Shown here piece after piece: positions 24,761-36,013 of a stretch of DNA of 64,000 nt; within the stretch, counting starts at the first letter, position 1, and each line of letters starts with the position of its first letter. The stretch spans positions 39,060,001 through 39,124,000 of the forward strand of contig OX485806.1 of NCBI GenBank assembly GCA_950295325.1, given 5' to 3'. This stretch comes from Polytrichum commune (Eukaryota > Streptophyta > Polytrichopsida > Polytrichales > Polytrichaceae). The notes under the pieces were generated by a model, which searched no databases, was not told the DNA's origin, and saw only the letters and a program-made list of their open reading frames with translations. A program made the translations under genes and the position numbers.

Positions 24761-25193
24761 TCCTTTTTAGGAAAAGTTCTATAAATAAAGTTTGGCTTTT
24801 TATATACTTATTTAAAGGTCTTACGATCACCACATCGATATTGCACCTTGGACCCCTACAAAGTTTGTTGCCATTTCATCGCAAATGAGCTCCCTCCGCT
24901 ACGCTAATTTGGGGACTGTAGAGCTAGTTTCGGTGTCCAATGAACTAAAAAAAGGAAGCTCGGGCTGCATGCATACTACATCAGGGCTTGTAATGTTGCA
25001 TGAATGAGGGTAAGCTCGTATACCAATAAGCTTATTAGTTCAGTTCCTTATCTCGCCATCTGCCCAGGTCCGGCTGTACCCAGGCAGAATGTAACTTATA
25101 TTATGGGCAGTTAGTAACACAAAGCAAAAAAGCGAGTCTACAATCCCTGGGTCTTTACGTCAATTCCCAGATTGAGTGGAATTGGAAGAAGTA

Positions 25194-27043
25194 CACCCTA
25201 ACCTTGATAATATCACACTTGTTAATAGAACACCTTGATATTGTCACCTAAAAGTTTGAAACCGATTTCCATAGTGTAAAACTCCCTCGTTATTATCACT
25301 ATCACCCTTGATAATGTCACATTTTTTTTTTCAAAATTTGTAGTGTAAGTGTGATAATAACAAGTAACATGGATGAAAAAAGGCCGGATGGACAACAAAT
25401 TCTATGGATGATGTCGGCATCTTTACCTGCTTCCGCTTGAATCTTGGGTTCTTGAATCTTGAATCTCATATGCCGAAGAAGCAACGGTTTCTCTCGCAGA
25501 TCAACTTCTCGTAGCTCCGCCTGCATCGTATGCTCTCTCCTCTCGCCGCTCCACACACCGCTCTGCCCCTCATCTTCTTGCCGCTCTCCTCAACAAACTG
25601 CTGCATCCACAAGGTTTCTTCCTAAATGGTACTTTTGAAGCTTTGAGGCTTGTTGAATCAGTTCGGTGTTGAAGACCTTGTAATTGATTTCTCTGTTTCA
25701 AACTTAGACTGCTGGCATTCATTCTGTGGCATTTTCAGAGAATTGCATTGTGAGGTGGAAGTTGATCAATCGGTGGTTCCTGAGGATTTTGTGGTTGCCG
25801 TTGAAGATGGTGCACACATGGTAAGCACCTTAGTTGCATTCCTTCAGCAGCCATTTCCAATGTCGATAAATGCCTCTTAACCTTGAAGATTTAGAGCTGG
25901 TAAAACATTTCTGAGAAGCAATTTGCTGGACCTGCATGTTTTCGCATTAGACACACCTTCAAGATTGTAAATTCTAAGAAGTTTCATGATACTCTTAAAA
26001 GTGAAGAATATCTACGGGTCTGGAAGATGGTGAACCCTGTTGTAGAAAATTTGATTTATCTTGGTTCTGTAGACACTGACATTTGTAAGTCTGAAGCTTC
26101 TCCATCTCAGACACAGATGATATCAATGGGTTCCTCTCCACGCCTTATTTCCAAGCATATGTAGCACTAAAAATCTATGAAGACACGTTCCTCTTTGTGT
26201 AGTACCAATGAAGCATCAGTTCACGAGGAGTAATTTAGAAACAAATATTGTAAAGGGAAGAGTTGCCACCCGGGACTTGAAGAAGTCCTACTTGTGATCC
26301 ACCCCTCTACCATTCCCCTATTGTTTCTAATTCAGTGCTTATTTAACCTTCCTCCCTCTCAGAAGTAGCATTAAGAATGAGTGTTTTCCTGTATCATAAT
26401 TTGACAAATTGAGCTTGGCAACTACGATCCTTTTTATGAGAGTGGACGTGTGTTCTCCGCCACATAGGTAAAACATCAGTGCATTGCCATCTTCCACATG
26501 TGCACTTCTAATCAAACTCACCTTTTCCCTTGATTCCATGGAAGTGGATCCATTGATTGTTGATAGCAATGATGATGAGTCTAAAGTAGTGAAGCTAAGC
26601 GATGCACAAAAATATGCTAAAGATGTTTTGAATTTTATGGCTAGCCAAGGTTCTCAGATTTTCAGCACTCATGAGTTGTTAGAAATGGAAAAAATCCATG
26701 ACAAACTCATTAGAATTGGTGTTGCACATTTAACATCAACAAAACAATGTGACATGCATTAGAAGCTTCTTTGTCTCTAGTGAGAGGTCTTTACCTAATC
26801 TCAATGACACATTATGATGTGCTCTTGTTGTTATTCACAATTTTGAATTAGATTTTACATTCAAAAACATTGAAGTCTCGTATTTGTTATTTTTTTAAAA
26901 ATTGTAATTATATTTTGATTTTCTACATATTTTTTGATAATATCACATTATGCACAAAATGTGACATTATCAAGTATGTCACACCTTGTTTATATCACAC
27001 TTTTTGGTGAAACGGAGGGTGTGACATTATCAAGGTTAGGGTG
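25194..27043. mobile_element. TA-duplicating TIR transposon (Tc1/mariner-type, likely pogo/Tigger-like), 1.85 kb
   Basis: Inverted termini CACCCTAACCTTGATAAT... extend 25 bp with one mismatch. The element sits between TA at 25192-25193 and TA at 27044-27045, and the intact duplicate at 29826 shows the empty site 'agaagtataacta'. TA target duplication places it in the Tc1/mariner group. Inside, a frame at 26484-26762 reads 'VVKLSDAQKYAKDVLNFMAS' with an acidic lead-in, reminiscent of the C-terminal tail of pogo/Tigger transposases. Other short frames (25650-25880, 25960-26080) are fragments. No intact DDE transposase is visible, so it is defective or non-autonomous. Confidence 0.8.
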
Positions 27044-27108
27044 TATAACTACGTAGGGGGCTAGGTGGGTAGGGTAAGGGGGACGCTAAAGTACCCCCAT
27101 CGAACTTA

Positions 27109-27655
27109 GGGCCAAGTTCCATGTGCCAGTCCCGGTCCGTTTTTTAAATGGGTGAGAAACGGGTGACATCATCCAAAAAATGGGTGATGTCACCCATTTT
27201 ATGGAGGGGTACTTCTATGTGGGGTGCCGGTTTATTTTGTTTTCCTACTTTCTAACTAAATTTGGTGAGTGATAAGACATGACACTTTATGAAGGTCACC
27301 GGCAATGAAGGTCATCTAGATTCTAAAAACATCATAAAATACACGTTCCCTAGGAGTACTCCTCAAAAGAAGGGACTAGAAGAACAAAGTGGCCTTTAGT
27401 ATCCCAGGGGGCAATCTAGGTGACCAACCGATCCGGTCACCTGAGCTTTCTAACCGGCACATGTCCTTCTTGTGACCGTTAGGACTGCCAGTCCTTTGGC
27501 ACCCGTTCTTGCACAACACAAAATGTGGGACACCCATCCAAGGGGGATACCGGTCCTTGGGTGAGAAGGATGGGCACATGGCACCACCCTCTTTTCACCG
27601 GCCCACCCATTTATTTGAAAAAAACGGACCGGGACCGGCACATGGTACTTGGCCC
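27109..27655. mobile_element. PIF/Harbinger-like MITE nested in the foldback arm
   Basis: The termini GGGCCAAGTTCCATGTGCC and the inverted GGGCCAAGTACCATGTGCC continue as an inverted repeat of about 31 bp with two mismatches, flanked by TTA at 27106-27108 and 27656-27658. The opposite arm of the foldback (near 29216) preserves the empty site 'cgaacttatagggg'. No transposase. Confidence 0.88.
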
Positions 27656-28133
27656 TTATAGGGGAGGCAGATTCGGGCAGGGGCAGCTGCCCGCCCAATT
27701 TTTTTAAATATTTTGGATCCGACCGAAAACTGTTGGCCGCTCGCCCGACTTCAAAAAAGTCATTGCCCTTGCATTCTTGAAGACCACTTATCCACAAATC
27801 CCATATTGAGTGCATTTCACCTTCAAGGTCCAAAATCCAATATATATGTTCACTTCCATTGAGTAAATAAGCGATTGACTGGGATTTCATTTTCAAAATG
27901 AAATCGCCAATAAAGCATGTACATAACTAGGAAGTCAAAACTGTTATAAAACCCTCATTAGCACCGAGGTTATGATTTTTGTGACTTGCCATTGCAAGGG
28001 TCTTTGTCATTCTAAAATGGAACTAAAATTAGTGGTTTTATTTTTAGTATGTTTAGTAGTATAATCTTTTAGTTAATACCTTCTACTTTCACAAAGTTTC
28101 CATACACATTTAAACTAATTAAGTGTGATTCAA

Positions 28134-28737
28134 TGTAATTAAGTCTAGTTAATTCTAGCATAGCACATTTGCAAATATGGATTGAGCGCATAACACATTT
28201 TTCAAAATGTGGATCTAGTGCATGACACATTCGCAGACCTGGATGTAGTGCATAGCACATTTGTGAATTTGAATATGATGTATGACACATTCACAAATCT
28301 AGATCAAGTGCATGACACATTTGAATATGACGCATGACACATTTGTAAATATGAATATGATGCATGACATATTTGTAAATCTGGATCTTGTGCATGACAC
28401 ATTTGTAAATATGAATATGACGCATGACATATTTATAAATATGGATCACGTTTGTAAATTGGGATCTAGTGCATGACACATTCGTAAATATGAATATGAC
28501 GGATGACACATTTGTAAATTTGGATTTAGTGCATAACACATTTGTAGATTTGGGACCGGCGTATAACACATTCTAGAGATTTTGATGCATAACACATCCG
28601 CACATATCGTTTGCATAACACATTAGCAAATGTGCTTGAAAACCGATGGGAAGGAGATAGGGAACGTTCCCAATGCTCGGAAGAGGGTCCATGGCTCGAA
28701 GGATGACTAACGTCGTTGGAGCTAACTCCGTCCAAGG
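28134..28737. repeat. Minisatellite loop of the foldback, about 30-bp unit
   Basis: About 15-18 degenerate copies of 'gcatgacacatttgtaaat' plus 'atgaatatgat' fill the loop between the inverted arms, with decay towards the right end. It is specific to this element in the window. Confidence 0.8.
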
Positions 28738-29670
28738 TTACATTGAATCACACTTAATTAGTTTAAATGTGTATGGAAACTTTGTGAAAGTAGAAGGTAT
28801 TAACTAAAAGATTATACTACTAAACATACTAAAAATAAAACCACTAATTTTAGTTCCATTTTAGAATGACAAAGACCCTTGCAATGGCAAGTCACAAAAA
28901 TCATAACCTCGGTGCTAATGAGGGTTTTATAACAGTTTTGACTTCCTAGTTATTTACATGCTTTATTGGCGATTTCATTTTGAAAATGAAATCCCAGTCA
29001 ATCGCTTATTTACTCAATGAAAGTGAACATATATATTGGATTTTGGACCTTGAAGGTGGAATGCACTCAATATGGGATTTGTGGATAAGTGGTCTTCAAG
29101 AATGCAAGGGCAATGATTCTTTTGAAGTCGAGCGGGCGGGCAACAATTTTCGGTTGGATCCAAAATATTTAAAAAATTTGGGCGGGCGGCTGCCCTTGCC
29201 CGAATCTGCCTCCCCTATAAGTTCGATGGGGGTACTTTACCGTCCCCCGTAGGGTAGTGGTGCCTTGAGATCTTTGGTGGTTTGGGGGTTGTCCTTGGCC
29301 GGTGGGGTGGGGGTGGTCCTTGGTGGTCTTTACTGTGGGTTGTCGTCTCAGTCGTGGCGGGGTTTTCACGCCCGAGGGGCCCCGCCTCCCCTCGGTGTGG
29401 GCGTGGAGTGTTTTTTTCTGGTTTTATTCATTTTGGCGTTGGCGGTTGGCCTTCTATCTCAAAAAATAAAAAATAAAAATAAAAATCCCTGGGTCTAGGG
29501 TAGGCTAATCTTATCGGGAAGTTGGAATCACAAGACGTTTTATAATTGACACAAATTTTCGTTCTGGAAAAACAGTTAAACAGTAGGGCCCGTAACCACA
29601 CGGGAGGAAACTTGCATGAACGGCAGTGAGTTGGATGAATAGCATTGGTTCAAATGAGCAAGTGGTTGCC

Positions 29671-30231
29671 ACATTAGTTCAGTTCCTTATCTCGCCATGT
29701 ACCCAGGTCCGGGCTTTACCCGGGCAGAATATATATTATGGGCAATTGGTAACACAAATAAAAAAAAGTGAGTCTACAATCCCTGGGTCTTTACGTCGAT
29801 TCCCAGATTGAGTGGAATTGGAAGAAGTATAACTAGGTAGGGGGTTAGGTGGGTAGGGTTTTGTCGCCTTGAGGTCTTTGGTGGTTTGGGGGTTGTCCTT
29901 GGCCGGTGGGGTGGGGGTGATCCTTGGCTTGATGGCTTGGTGGGTTGTCCTTGGTGGTCTTTAGTGTGGGTTGTCGTCTCAGTCGTGACGGTCTTCTCAC
30001 GCCCGAGGGGCCCCGCCTCCCCTCGGTGTGGGCGTGGGGTGCTTTTTTCTGGTTTTATTCATTTTGGCATTGGCGGTTTGCCTTCTGTCTCCAAAAATAA
30101 AAATAAAAATAAAAAAAACCCTGGGTCTAGGGTAGGCTAAGCTTATCGGGAAGTTGGAATCACAGGACGTTTTATAATTGACACAAATTTTCATACTGGA
30201 AAAACAGTTAAACAGTAGGGCCCGTAACCAT
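29671..30231. repeat. Direct duplication, intact copy (partner 25038-29602)
   Basis: Uninterrupted sister of the block at 25038, with the same LINE insertion inside. It serves as the empty-site reference for the nested elements of the first copy. Confidence 0.85.
29791..30118 (+). mobile_element. 5'-truncated LINE 3' end, intact copy
   Basis: Flanked by CCCTGGGTCT at 29781-29790 and 30119-30128. The sequence ends in 'ttggcggtttgccttctgtc' and (AAATAA)n. The GC-rich interior ('ggggccccgcctcccctcgg') is shared with 29380 and, in reverse, with 12360. About 330 bp, non-coding. Confidence 0.75.
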
Positions 30232-30292
30232 GGACTCTACCACAGAGTTATGGGGAGAAGGTGTTAATTTGGACAGCTTTGCTCTCTTATAA

Positions 30293-30728
30293 GGGCCACT
30301 TCACACACGAGACTGAGAGCCCGTGACCAGTATAATTCAAGCACTCTCGTTGGTGGAAAAGGCGGAGCCGGTCCAAGTTCGCATCACACTACGCTTGAGG
30401 GACCAACGGAGTATGTGAATGCAAGTTCCCTACATGGCATCGAATGGATCATGTTTCAAGGTCACTTGGACTATTTTTCGAAAACCACCTCTTGGAGGTA
30501 AGCCTAACACAAAACCAGGAGACCATGGCACTCCGAACGCTCACAACCGTTGATTTAATCTATTTTAGCATGTATGAGGACCCCACATGTATAGAAATTC
30601 ATTGAAATAGCATTTGGTTGAGGGCCCGGTCACATATGACTTCACACTACATGAATTTGGAGGTGTGTTGGGACGACCTTTGGACACTTTCTTTTGGACT
30701 CTCACAATTTCATGGTCATAGCTCTTGG
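30293..30728. mobile_element. Family B MITE, right end lost
   Basis: GGGCCACTTCACACACGAG at 30293 follows TAA, and the sequence tracks the family B interior to 'ctcacaatttcatggtcata' near 30720. It then departs before the conserved right terminus, so the last about 25 bp is deleted or replaced. Confidence 0.7.
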
Positions 30729-30774
30729 CGCTCAGTTAGCTCGCTACAGGGTAAATGACCAGATGTTTTCCTCA

Positions 30775-31000
30775 TAGAACAGTGTCCGGGGAGATTTTTG
30801 GGCATAATCGGTCAAAATCCTAGTGTTACTTCCAAGTCCAACCGGTTACGCGTTGTGATCTTTCAGTTATTTGTTGTTACTAATTTGAGGGATATTATGT
30901 AGATTCCTTTTAAATGACGTATAATTTTTCCTGAAATGTTGATGAAACTTCGACTAGTTATTTCTTAAACTCAACCAGTTCACCTGTAACTAGCATTTGG
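30775..31000 (-). repeat. Dispersed 'accggttg' repeat, copy 1
   Basis: On the minus strand, 'ccggttggacttggaagtaa' then 'cactaggattttgaccgatt' and 'atgcccaaaaatctcc' match the blocks at 62560-62790 and 63755-64000. The family is not identified; no clear ends are seen. Confidence 0.6.
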
Positions 31001-31723
31001 TTCTCCTTGATCATTGTCGTAAAAGTTGAAATCGGGACTCATCACAGGTCCAAATTTCATGAATCTAGGGCCCCACTAATCAAATCTCATACACTCTAAC
31101 CTCCATCTTATGACACCTCACTATATGACGCATTTCCGGTCAACCAAACCTTCTAATGCTAATTTACCTCCATACTACCACTACAATGGTCATGATACGA
31201 CAATTTCTAGGTTTGGTTTGTCATATAATAGAGGTAAATAATGTGATGGGACGCATATGCTTTTTAAGGTTCGTATGTGATTAGTACTTTGGAACAGGCA
31301 GGGGAACCCTAGAGAGCATTGTAAGCATTGGGGAACGTTATGAGCATATTGCTTCAATACAAAAGTTCTTTCATACTTATGCATTTTCATTATGTATAAA
31401 AAATGACATTTCACATCGAAATAAGCCAATTTCCTTGAAAAACCTCGACAGTAGGATAGTTGAGACCAAAATGTCATATCAATCGTGCCACCCATTAAGT
31501 TACACCTTCACATATGTACTAAATTCTCATTCATGTTGCCACATGGACAGTTGATAGTTTTTGGGGTAGCTCATACAAAGGCCAATAACATATCTATAGG
31601 GTTGGATGTTGAAAAAAACACCTACAAATTGAATCCTAATAATTTTGTTAAAAAAACAGTGATTTGAGGCTAATTTGAGGCTAATTTTGAGGAGAATAGT
31701 GCTTGGGGATTGTGGGCTTAATA

Positions 31724-32142
31724 ACAAGAAAACAGTAGAACCGTGAGGCTCTGTCCTTTGCTATGAAAGACTATAATTGTAGCTAATTACTTTGCTCATG
31801 CCAATCCATGGCTATTCACTATACCAAACCTTTCTTGGATTTTGTGCACCTTCTTCTCAAATACGGGTCAAGGATTGAAGCTACTCATGTATCACCCGAA
31901 ATTCTTTAAATAAATAATCAAGAACTGCCGAAATAACTATAGTTAACTAAATTTCTTTGGATGCATTTTAGGTAGCACTTATATACATATATAAACTATA
32001 GTTAACATCCACATTAAATAAAGTGGACCAAAAATAACAAGAACAAGTAACGTCCAAGTGTGAACACAAAGTGGTTAGGAAATTTGCTCTTGAAACGAAG
32101 AAGTTGATGCATAGTCTATGTCCTACAGACAGAGCCAATAAA
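31724..32142. repeat. Dispersed repeat copy 2 (partner 24305-24760)
   Basis: Same order and orientation as 24305-24760, from 'acaagaaaacagtagaaccg' to 'cctacagacagagccaataa'. It lacks the GA expansion. Confidence 0.75.
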
Positions 32143-33560
32143 GAAGGAGAACAATAATGATGTCGGTATATGACTGTGCCATTTTTAACCAATAGCATGC
32201 CCACACTTACTGGTGTGGGCGACCAATGAATGACTCCTATCAACAAGGGCCACTTTTAGCTCCCATTTGGCCACTAAGAGCTACTGGATGTAATCAATGA
32301 TAGTAGAACCCGTTCACTTGTGGCCCGCATCGATAGGTGTGGGCGGGCTATAAGTTACATACACAAATAATGTATGCAAGACAAAAATTTCCTTCTTAAA
32401 GAACCAAATCCAAAGAATAACTGACCCCTGTCAGACCGTATTCTAGAAGCTCATACGCACTTCGGTTCGTACTGTGCCTGGGTTTTATTTTTGTTTTTTA
32501 TTTTAGCCAAGTTGATGGCTAGGGAGATTCTTGATGCTCTTTCCTCATTGAATTTTCTAGAGTTGCATGAGAAGGTTATCCATAGCATGGTGTTGCGAAA
32601 TTCACACGAGAGACCATTCAGGATGACATGGAGTTCTCATTCAAAGTGGAAAGGCTTTTGGAACGATGCACAGCTTAGTGTCGTGATTGTGTTCGATGAA
32701 CCCAAATATACATTTCTTTCTGTTACACAACATTATGTGCTTTAAGTGTTAAAATTCATGCTAAAGATTGTTCTCCTTCCAATGTCAACAAAACTACACT
32801 AAAAACTATATTAGTGTTATATGCTATTTTGTGTCATTTTGGTAACTTAACTAATGACACTTACAAATACCATCATCCCAACTTACTTTTTAGTTCATCC
32901 AAATGCCAAGTATTGAAACTAATTTTGGTAGATTTGGAGAGAAAGTGATGCCACCTTGACACTTCAAGTTGTTAATACATTGGACCCTGACCCTAGTGCA
33001 AACTCCAAAATTTTGCTCTCAACCAACAGGATCACTCAATTTGGAGTTTCTTTGACCTTGGACCTAATGTTAACCCACCCTAAGGTTTAAAAACTAGGTG
33101 ACACCTAAGAGTTGGGTTTCCAATGATTTTAAGTTCGTAGAAACATTTGCCTAGATAGAAGAAACTATCTGACTTTATGGAACCCTCTTTGTTAATAATC
33201 AGTGTACTCGGCGAACAAATGCAGCCTTGTGTCCCCTTTACACTGTTCAAGATAATTCATACGGAAGAACTTCCCAGTATACTAAATCTCCCTCTCTGAA
33301 AACTCTCAATGAAAGACACAGGCTTGGCATTGCATTGAAAATGAGGGAATATTTTTTTGATGATGTATACCATACGATTTTCAATGTCATAAATGTGTAA
33401 CCGGGTTAAACACAAGTACCAAACTCCTCACTTGAAAATTCTATGGGAACTTTCCTTCAGACATGCCTAAGGCTTGGTCGAGTTGTGTGCCATGCTCGGC
33501 GGAGTTAGTAAGCTTTCTCTCTTGGCAGTTGAGGATCAGTAGATGTAGAGAAGCTTGAGC
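32143..33560. other. Spacer, one exon-like frame of unknown origin
   Basis: Mostly AT-rich. At about 32500-32745 a plus-strand frame follows an acceptor-like 'tttttattttag' and reads 'AREILDALSSLNFLELHEKV' then 'FRMTWSSHSKWKGFWNDA'. It has no recognised relatives and no splice partner nearby, so it may be a captured gene scrap or chance. Nothing else was recognised. Confidence 0.35.
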
Positions 33561-35964
33561 TTATACCACACCTCCTTCTACATCAACAGTATCTGGCTTC
33601 ATGATCCCTACCAGTTTCCAGCCTCCCATTCCTGCCTTATCAAATGCCTGATAATCCCAAAATAAACCAGCAGTCAAGATGTGCACATCCAAAAAATTAT
33701 TGCACCATGCTAGGCTTATGAACCTAGATTGATTATTAACAACCTCAATGCAGAAAAGTGACTATGGATTAGGTGATCCATATCTAGCACACCATCATCT
33801 GCGTGACTTACTAAAGTAACCAAAAGCATCTGCTTTGATGAAATCCCCACTCAAGGATTTCATCTAGGAACAAGATTGAGGCACAAGTTCATTCATTCTC
33901 AAGTTCACAAAGTTGAGGGTAATCATTTGGAGATGAAATTGCACACCTCTTGCCAAGAGCCACCAGGTGCTTCAAGTAGAGCAGCATTTGCAGTCTTCAA
34001 TTCAACACTGACACCACAAAGTGTGCTCGCAGCCTCTTCCCACCCTCTATTGTGTCCCATACACCTGCACAAAGTGAAGGTCACTCGTTTCAAAACAGGG
34101 ACAGGAACAACTTTGAGGATTTCCTCACATCACCTCTGCAGACAATCACAAGTTGCAGATTAAAGCACACAAGGTCCAACATGATGTGATGATCAGCTTT
34201 CTGTTGCAAGTGATTTGACAATCCTCCACAAGACACATACATAATGGTAGTAACATCATCGCGAGAGTATTTGAGGACATTCTCTTGAATGTGTTGCGCT
34301 GTCTGCCCATCCATAGCAGCCACAGAGTAAAAGCTGCCTAGAAAGCGCACTTCCGCATCTGTCAAATCCCCAGCATGTGCTTGCATTATATCTAAAGTCT
34401 CCCTTGTCCTCATGGAGTCACTGCATTGAGAGAAAAGCTTAGGGTGTTAAAAGGGACTATCAAAACAGTTAAGTGAGGACAAATCCACAGGAAGCAGATT
34501 GATTATTAACACCCTTAAAGCAAGAGATATCAGCATATCTAGATCGACAATCAGTGACGGGGTTCGCATAATCTCATTCAAGTAGATGCCAGAAATTAAA
34601 ATGACATATAGCTTGAAACCTTGGGATAGAGGATATTACAAAAGTGATTCTAGTCAACAGCACAATCTGGATTGCGTGGCAGTAGGATAACCTGCAAAGG
34701 ATGAGTCCAGGTAACCAACTATGCTGTTCCAGTTTGTTTGCTATATTGGCAGCAGCTAATCGACCTCTCTTGCTCAGTGGTCTATCGTGATCTGCCATCA
34801 TCCCACATTTGATATATGAGGAAGCAGAATAACATCATTTTGGCATCACTGATGCAATCTCAACAACCTGGAGACAAAACAACTTGGTAGGCTGTGACAC
34901 CTCAACACATATGCAGCAAGGAAGATTCACGCTACAACCAGAACATGAGAGAACCCTCTTTCATTGCTGCATATATCTATACATACATCTATACATATAT
35001 CTATTAAACATGGTGTAATATGTACAGCTTGAAGGTGATCTGAAACTTAAACCTTAAACCCCACAAAGCATGTTGTGTAGATGTGAGACTGTTCAAACAT
35101 CAAAACGTAAGCTGACAAATGTACAGCATCCAGAGAACACATTGAAACTGAAACAACCCGACATTCAAATCAAAGAATGAGATGACTCCAATGTTGCCAT
35201 CAACATAAATTATGGTGGTGCTTCTTCTTCGAGTTGGTCTAACTCTATCCCAAAATGGGCATCACAAGAATTAGAGGGCCCTCGAAGATTACTTCCTCCT
35301 TTCAAAGGTGAGCACCTTGAACAGGTACAGACAACCTGGCCCACACCAATCTCCCCCAAAGGCAAGCCCCTAGGTTCCCACATGGTTGGTTTAAAATATC
35401 CGGTTCGCCCGAATACCCCACTATGATTGGGTGGACCATACTGTTAAGCTGCACCATCATTCAAGTGCTATGAAAGGTCACCCATCCGAGCACTGTTCCG
35501 ACCTTGGGCGGCTTAAACTTGGAGTTACCATGATATTTGGGTTTAGCCTTGGCTTTAAGGTTCCCATCGTTCAAATCAAGTTGAAGTGATGAAGGGAAAA
35601 GTTCAAGATAAAAACCTCTTAGTGTTTTGTCCGACCACGAGCTCTTAGCATGGCGAAGCAGAATCAATCGACGTTTGCCGGGTTCCTTTGGCCGCAGCCG
35701 ACTGCCAGCAATCTTTTCTGTGGTGGTGTAAGCGACACGCAGCTGCTGCCGGCTATGGTTTTGGCCTGGTGCAACATATCCTAGATTTACCTTCAACTCC
35801 TGCCTTCCTAAAAACAGTGACTGTCCTGCTGATACAAGTTTCCTGCACTCAGCCTCCCTCGAACCATGCCTCAAATTCCTATGCTTATTCACGCCATTGC
35901 CGTAGGCGAGCTTCACCCTTTGAGATACCAAAATATGGGCTCCATTCAGAGTCCATGTCGCCAT
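33561..35964 (-). CDS. SixA-like histidine phosphatase (phosphohistidine/PGM-like), five exons
   Basis: Exons on the minus strand: 35964-35616, 34791-34692, 34420-34241, 34064-33947, 33647-33561. All introns are GT-AG and the frames join exactly, giving 277 aa. The histidine-phosphatase core starts at about residue 99 with LLRHAKSSW (catalytic His at about 105), then DHDRPLSKRG, SDSMRTRET (substrate-binding Arg), SFYSVAAMDGQT, and TIMCMGHNRGWEE with the second catalytic His at about 214, ending GGWKLVGIMKPD. This order is that of SixA-type phosphatases, which in bacteria remove phosphate from histidine phosphotransfer domains; the plant substrate is not established. The first about 98 residues are Arg/Ser/Gln-rich and basic, consistent with a plastid or mitochondrial transit peptide. 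The start at 35964 is the first Met after which the sequence becomes transit-like; an upstream in-frame Met would lengthen it by 67 residues. Intron 1 holds a 5S-derived element. Confidence 0.9.
35175..35575 (-). mobile_element. 5S-rRNA-derived element (SINE3- or Cassandra-like), copy in SixA intron 1
   Basis: The minus strand reads 'ggtaactccaagtttaagc' and then 'agtgctcggatgggtgacc', matching the internal promoter half of 5S rRNA (canonical text near 'aactccgaagttaagc' and 'aggatgggtgacc'). A shared 3' module follows ('ggtgctcacctttgaaagg' and 'attttgggatagagttag'), ending near 'acattggagtcatctc'. The same architecture occurs at 44166 and 48015. It lies between exons 1 and 2 of the phosphatase gene, in the sense orientation, starting about 40 bp past the donor site. 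Confidence 0.75.
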
Positions 35965-36013
35965 TTGTCTGCTGCCACAGACCGCCCAATTGCCACAATA
36001 CCAATAGCTCCCT

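Larger units (their letters stand above)
27077..29248. mobile_element. Foldback / Mutator-like element with about 500-bp inverted arms
   Basis: The left arm runs from 27077 to about 28133 (interrupted by the MITE at 27109-27655) and the right arm from about 28738 to 29248. They are near-perfect inverted copies, from 'gggggacgctaaagtacccc' to 'taattaagtgtgattcaatg'. An 8-bp duplication GTAGGGTA flanks the element (27069-27076, 29249-29256) and is single in the intact sister copy near 29850. Long arms with an 8-9 bp duplication suggest a TIR-type Mutator-like or foldback element. A small frame beginning MKMKSQSIAYLLN is present in both arms and is probably non-coding. The loop is a minisatellite. 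Confidence 0.85.
25155..29486 (+). mobile_element. 5'-truncated LINE 3' end, interrupted copy
   Basis: The insertion is flanked by CCCTGGGTCT at 25145-25154 and 29487-29496, a target duplication typical of target-primed LINE insertion. It ends in 'ttggcggttggccttctatc' followed by A-rich (AAATAA)n sequence. Only about 330 bp is LINE: 25155-25193, 27046-27076 and about 29257-29486. The rest is later insertions. The GC-rich 3' block ('cgaggggccccgcctcccct') matches the tails at 12285 and 30118. Confidence 0.75.
25038..29602. repeat. Direct duplication, interrupted copy (partner 29671-30231)
   Basis: Both copies begin with 'ttagttcagttccttatctc', pass 'gagtctacaatccctgggtc', contain the same LINE insertion, and end with 'aaacagtagggcccgtaacca'. 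The first copy is swollen from about 560 bp to 4.5 kb by later insertions. The second copy is undisturbed and shows the empty sites. Confidence 0.85.

Noticed and set aside
27450-27896. 148-codon minus-strand frame (and its 90-codon partner at 28980-29252) as a gene
   Set aside because: The shared part lies in the inverted arms of the foldback, so its presence in two copies follows from the structure; no domain is recognisable.
24305-32142. LTR retrotransposon bounded by the 24.3-kb and 31.7-kb repeats
   Set aside because: No TG...CA ends, no primer-binding site or polypurine tract, and no gag/pol frames between them; the interior is explained by the LINE, TIR, foldback and MITE insertions.
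34090-34163. Plus-strand frame 33876-34163 opposite the phosphatase exons
   Set aside because: Shadow of minus-strand coding exon 4 and its flank.
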